DNA of 9,244 nucleotides from Acetomicrobium sp. UBA5826 (GTDB taxonomy: Bacteria; Synergistota; Synergistia; Synergistales; Acetomicrobiaceae), in the NCBI RefSeq assembly GCF_002433005.1, contig NZ_DJHF01000004.1:1-9244 (forward strand), written 5' to 3'. The position numbers were made by a program, and so were the translations under genes. Positions 6,866 to 9,244 of this stretch are shown piece after piece (the stretch's first letter is position 1; each line of letters begins with the position of its first letter). The notes under the pieces were generated by a model. That model was not told the origin of the DNA and made no database searches. It saw nothing but the letters and a program-made list of their open reading frames with translations.

Positions 6866-6900
6866 TTGGGGGATGGGATCTCAAGGGTTTCATCCCCCAA
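6866..6900 (+). promoter_or_regulatory. Strong hairpin after dctP, likely mRNA stabiliser or weak terminator
   Basis: TTGGGGGATG (6866-6875) is perfectly complementary to CATCCCCCAA (6891-6900); G-U, G-U and A-U pairs can extend the stem by three inside, leaving a 9-base loop. On the + strand it is followed by CAAAAAAG rather than a T-run, so it is not a canonical intrinsic terminator in either direction. It lies 13 bases after the dctP stop, a typical place for a 3'-end element that protects the binding-protein mRNA and lowers expression of downstream genes. Confidence 0.55.
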
Positions 6901-6926
6901 CAAAAAAGCGAGAAGGGATCTAAAAG

Positions 6927-7658
6927 ATGATCTATAAAGTCAAAGGCGATCAGGTTTCTTATGGAGAAGCGATAGGAATTTTGTTGATAGAAAACTACGT
7001 CCCCTTCATTCCGGGGGATGTGGCAAATGCGACAACTTATAGCTATCCCGTGCGTTTTCAGAGGATCGAGGGAGTGACCCACAGGCATCTTTTTGATCAT
7101 GACAGATCGGTCAAAGAGAAAGTGTTTGAGGCTTCGAAAAAACTCGTACAAGAAGGAGTTAAAGCCATAACGGGAGATTGCGGTTTTTTGGCCTTATTTC
7201 AGGAGGAACTAAAAGAAGAGATGAATATCCCTGTTTTTTTATCGAGCCTTATACAACTTCACTTTATCAAAGAAATTATCCCTGCAGGGTCGAATATTGG
7301 GATAATTACTGCAAGCTCCGCCTCCCTTACGGCCGATATATTTGGTGCAGCAGGCATCAATTTTACAGATCGTTTAATTATAAAGGGTTTAGAAAATAAA
7401 AGATATTTCAAGGAATCCGTGATAGATGAGGTAGGTTTCCTCGATACTGATAAGCTGGAAAAAGAGGTCGTGGAAGCAACCAGAGAATTAAATGAAGAAA
7501 CTCAAAATATGGCAGCTATTTTGCTCGAATGCAGTCTCCTTCCTCCTTATGGGAAGGCTGTATCAGAAGTCGTCGACGTTCCTGTTTTTGATTATATAAC
7601 TATGATCGATTATGTATATTCTGCAGTTATTAAAAGGAACTTTAAAGGGTATATGTAA
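6927..7658 (+). CDS. Aspartate/glutamate/hydantoin racemase family protein
   Basis: A 243-residue cytoplasmic protein of the cofactor-independent Asp/Glu racemase superfamily, which uses a pair of cysteines in two pseudo-symmetric halves. Cys85 in ITGDCGFLALFQ and Cys202 in LLECSLLPPYG are at the expected positions, and GIGI-like NIGIITASS (123-131) starts the second half. The N-terminal block GILLIENYVPFIPGDVANAT is typical of an uncharacterised branch often annotated simply as aspartate/glutamate racemase family. It lacks the start expected for EutA (arylmalonate decarboxylase/maleate isomerase type), so it is probably not an EutA ortholog, though it could fill an analogous place. The ribosome site AGAAGGGA (6911-6918) is 8 bases upstream. 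Its position between the importer and the DoeA-like hydrolase suggests it acts on an intermediate of the imported compound, for example as racemase, isomerase or decarboxylase; the substrate is unknown. Confidence 0.85.
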   Translation: MIYKVKGDQVSYGEAIGILLIENYVPFIPGDVANATTYSYPVRFQRIEGVTHRHLFDHDRSVKEKVFEASKKLVQEGVKAITGDCGFLALFQEELKEEMNIPVFLSSLIQLHFIKEIIPAGSNIGIITASSASLTADIFGAAGINFTDRLIIKGLENKRYFKESVIDEVGFLDTDKLEKEVVEATRELNEETQNMAAILLECSLLPPYGKAVSEVVDVPVFDYITMIDYVYSAVIKRNFKGYM

Positions 7659-7753
7659 TTAATGAAATTTGTCAAACAGAAGATATATAATCTTATCGTA
7701 ATATAAATTTAAATATCTTTTTTAAATATTTATATGAAAATGGAGGAATTGAA
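7659..7753 (+). promoter_or_regulatory. AT-rich leader before the DoeA-like gene, possible promoter and inverted repeat
   Basis: This 95-base gap is the longest in the window and is very AT-rich. It contains TATAAT (7686-7691); the nearest -35-like hexamer, TTGTCA (7669-7674), is only 11 bases upstream, too close for a standard promoter. ATATAAAT (7701-7708) and ATTTATAT (7728-7735) form an inverted repeat, with inner TTAAA/TTTAA pairing, that could be an operator or RNA hairpin. GGAGG (7742-7746) is the ribosome site, 7 bases from ATG 7754. No riboswitch was recognised. Confidence 0.3.
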
Positions 7754-8935
7754 ATGCATAAAGTTTTGCGATTTGATGTTTTAGAATACAAAGAACGGGT
7801 AAGGCGAGTCAAAGAAAGGATGGATGCTAACGGGATAGAACTTCTTTTTCTTGTCGATCCCGCAAATATGAATTATCTCACTGGTTACGATGGGTGGTCT
7901 TTTTACGTTCATCAGGGCGTTTTGCTCACATTAGAAGATGATCAACCACACTGGTTCGGGCGCCAGCAGGACAGCAACGGCGCCCGCATTACCACCTGGC
8001 TTGATGAAGAACATATTCACGGATACCCCGATTTTTACGTTCAATCCCGATACACTCACACAATGGTCTACGTTGCAAATTTAATAAAGGAATTCAAATA
8101 TGAAAACAAAAACATAGGCATCGAAATGGACAATTACTGGTATTCGGCCAAATCAATGAATGTTCTGCACCAAGAGCTTCCCTGTGCCGTCTTTAAAGAC
8201 GCCACGAACTTGGTCAACTGGGTCAGGACAATAAAATCTCCAGCAGAAATTAACTACATGAGGCAGGCCGCTAGAATCTGCGAACATGTGATGCAGACCG
8301 CCATCGATGCAATTGACATCGGCATATGGGAGAAGGACGCGGCATCCAAGGTCGTTGCCGCTCAAATCGCTGGAGTCGGGGAATACGGAGGTGATAGTCC
8401 TGCGATATTTCCAATAATGCCCTCCGGCATCAGGACGTCTACAGCTCATCTTACCTTCGATCCAGACAGAAAGTACCAAAAAGGTGATGTTGTACTGCTG
8501 GAACTTTCCGGTTGCAGGTTTAGATATCATGCACCTCTTTCACGCACCCTCTATTTGGGAGAGCCACCCGAGGGACTTAGAAAAATCGCTCAGGTTGTAA
8601 TCAATGGATTGCAAACGACTCTGGATTTTATTAAACCTGGTATTACGGCAGAAGAGGTGGAATTGAGATGGAGAAAATGTCTGGAAGGAACGGGCGTAGA
8701 AAAACCTTCAAGAGTCGGATACGCTTTCGGTTTAAATTATGTGCCCGATTGGGGTGAACATACAGTAAGTTTAAGGCCGGGCGATAAGACAATACTTAGA
8801 CCCGGTATGACAATTCATTTCATGCCAGGGATATGGTTAGACGAATTCGGATTTGAATGCAGCGAGCCCTTCTTGGTAACCGAAAAGGGGTGCGAAAAGT
8901 TGATCAACTTTCCCGAGGAGCTTTTCATTAAGTGA
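7754..8935 (+). CDS. doeA: Ectoine hydrolase (DoeA/EutD)-like, creatinase-fold M24 family
   Basis: A 393-residue protein with a creatinase-type N-terminal domain (~13-155) and a pita-bread M24 domain (~160-385), close in length to the ~399-residue DoeA. DoeA/EutD opens the ectoine ring hydrolytically to acetyl-diaminobutyrate in the cytoplasm. Diagnostic stretches shared with DoeA as I recall it are LTGYDGWSFYVHQ (42-54), GYPDFYVQS (90-98), IGIEMDNYWYSA (121-132), GYGGD-like EYGGDSPAI (210-218), GCRFRYHAPLSRT (253-265), YVPDWGEHTVSLRPGD (329-344) and HFMPGIWLDEFG (355-366). The aspartates and histidine that bind two metals in M24 aminopeptidases are absent: E-L-S-G replaces the D-x-G site, H-A-P-L-S-R-T replaces S-D-x-T-R-T, and MPG replaces EPG. 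This is as in DoeA and creatinase-like enzymes and argues against a metallopeptidase. The DoeB deacetylase gene is not in the window. A related cyclic amidine substrate is the main alternative. Confidence 0.85.
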   Translation: MHKVLRFDVLEYKERVRRVKERMDANGIELLFLVDPANMNYLTGYDGWSFYVHQGVLLTLEDDQPHWFGRQQDSNGARITTWLDEEHIHGYPDFYVQSRYTHTMVYVANLIKEFKYENKNIGIEMDNYWYSAKSMNVLHQELPCAVFKDATNLVNWVRTIKSPAEINYMRQAARICEHVMQTAIDAIDIGIWEKDAASKVVAAQIAGVGEYGGDSPAIFPIMPSGIRTSTAHLTFDPDRKYQKGDVVLLELSGCRFRYHAPLSRTLYLGEPPEGLRKIAQVVINGLQTTLDFIKPGITAEEVELRWRKCLEGTGVEKPSRVGYAFGLNYVPDWGEHTVSLRPGDKTILRPGMTIHFMPGIWLDEFGFECSEPFLVTEKGCEKLINFPEELFIK

Positions 8936-8981
8936 TAATGACAATTCATTCTAAATAATAAATGAAGAGGTGGTATGTAGC

Positions 8982-9244
8982 ATGAAAAACGTATGGGAAA
9001 CCGCAAGATATTACTTAAAAGTGGCAGCTGAGGCTATTGACCTCGAGCCGGAGATAACAGAAAGGTTGAGCACCCCTATGCGCTTCGTAGAATTCACCAT
9101 TCCTGTTCGCATGGACAATGGGGATAAGAAATTGTTTATAGCCTATCGTTCCCATCACTGCGACGCCTTGGGGCCCTGCAAGGATGGAACAAGGGTAAAA
9201 CCGGACCTCACACCCGAGGAGATAAAGGCTCTATCGATGTTCAT
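8982..9244 (+). CDS. Glutamate dehydrogenase family protein, N-terminal part, truncated by the window edge
   Basis: Only 87 complete codons are visible before the window ends. The ATG at 8982 follows GAAGAGGTGG (8964-8973) by 8 bases, and the start lines up residue for residue with the upstream paralog at 1566. The fragment contains the N-terminal part of the substrate domain: PVRMDNGDKKLF (41-52), CDALGPCKDGTR (60-71) and LTPEEIKALSM (76-86). Lys67 in GPCKDGTR matches the glutamate side-chain-binding lysine of classical glutamate dehydrogenases, in contrast to Gly67 of the first copy, so this one is more likely a true glutamate dehydrogenase that regenerates 2-oxoglutarate and reduced NAD(P). 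The catalytic lysine region and Rossmann half lie beyond the edge. It begins 46 bases after the DoeA-like gene and is likely part of the same transcript. Confidence 0.85.
   Translation, partial: MKNVWETARYYLKVAAEAIDLEPEITERLSTPMRFVEFTIPVRMDNGDKKLFIAYRSHHCDALGPCKDGTRVKPDLTPEEIKALSMF

Noticed and set aside
7754..8935. Annotation as Xaa-Pro aminopeptidase or proline dipeptidase
   Set aside because: The fold matches, but the metal-binding residues are missing and several long stretches match ectoine hydrolase instead.
8807..8950. 13-base direct repeat ATGACAATTCATT at 8807-8819 and 8938-8950
   Set aside because: One 13-base repeat is roughly what chance predicts in a window of this size. The first copy simply encodes MTIH in the hydrolase, and no longer homology surrounds the copies.
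1..9244. tRNA, rRNA, CRISPR arrays, insertion sequences, phage genes or toxin-antitoxin pairs
   Set aside because: None was recognised by reading both strands: no regularly spaced repeats, transposase or integrase motifs, or terminal inverted repeats were seen.

Overview
The window is 9.2 kb of densely packed genes, all on the + strand, with no long intergenic gap. The gene content is that of an amino-acid-fermenting anaerobe: two paralogous glutamate-dehydrogenase-family enzymes, a PLP-dependent dehydratase, a TRAP transporter, an Asp/Glu-racemase-family protein and a creatinase-fold amidino hydrolase. The moderate G+C coding sequence with many AGA/AGG and ATA codons, strong AGGAGG ribosome binding sites and this gene mix suggest a Synergistota-type bacterium. 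That assignment is inference; no rRNA or other marker gene is present.

Layout. 1-1544: the C-terminal part of a ketopantoate hydroxymethyltransferase (PanB) followed by a conserved TIM-barrel-like protein resembling U32 peptidase-family proteins. 1566-3805: an atypical Glu/Leu/Phe/Val dehydrogenase whose stop codon overlaps the start of a threonine-dehydratase-like enzyme that best matches EutB of (hydroxy)ectoine utilization. 3832-6852: a complete tripartite TRAP transporter in the order small membrane subunit (DctQ), large membrane subunit (DctM), solute-binding protein (DctP). 6927-7658: an Asp/Glu/hydantoin-racemase-family protein. 7754-8935: an ectoine hydrolase (DoeA/EutD)-like M24 protein. 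8982-end: the N-terminus of a second glutamate-dehydrogenase-family protein.

How the genes could work together. The EutB-like dehydratase, the DoeA/EutD-like ring hydrolase and a TRAP transporter are the recognisable core of ectoine/5-hydroxyectoine uptake and catabolism as known from aerobic Proteobacteria (TeaABC/UehABC import; DoeA/EutD ring opening; EutB for the hydroxylated branch). The usual partners DoeB (deacetylase), DoeC/DoeD, EutA, EutC and an EnuR/AsnC regulator are not seen here. Their places are taken by an Asp/Glu-racemase-family protein of another type and by glutamate-dehydrogenase-like enzymes, the first of which has lost both residues that normally recognise the glutamate side chain. 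The window may therefore hold a remodelled, fermentative compatible-solute degradation locus. That is the main hypothesis and it is not proven by sequence alone.

Non-coding signals: a perfect 12-bp hairpin followed by TTTT inside the first dehydrogenase gene, a strong hairpin just after dctP, a G-rich 13-base motif repeated on both sides of dctP, and an AT-rich leader before the DoeA-like gene.
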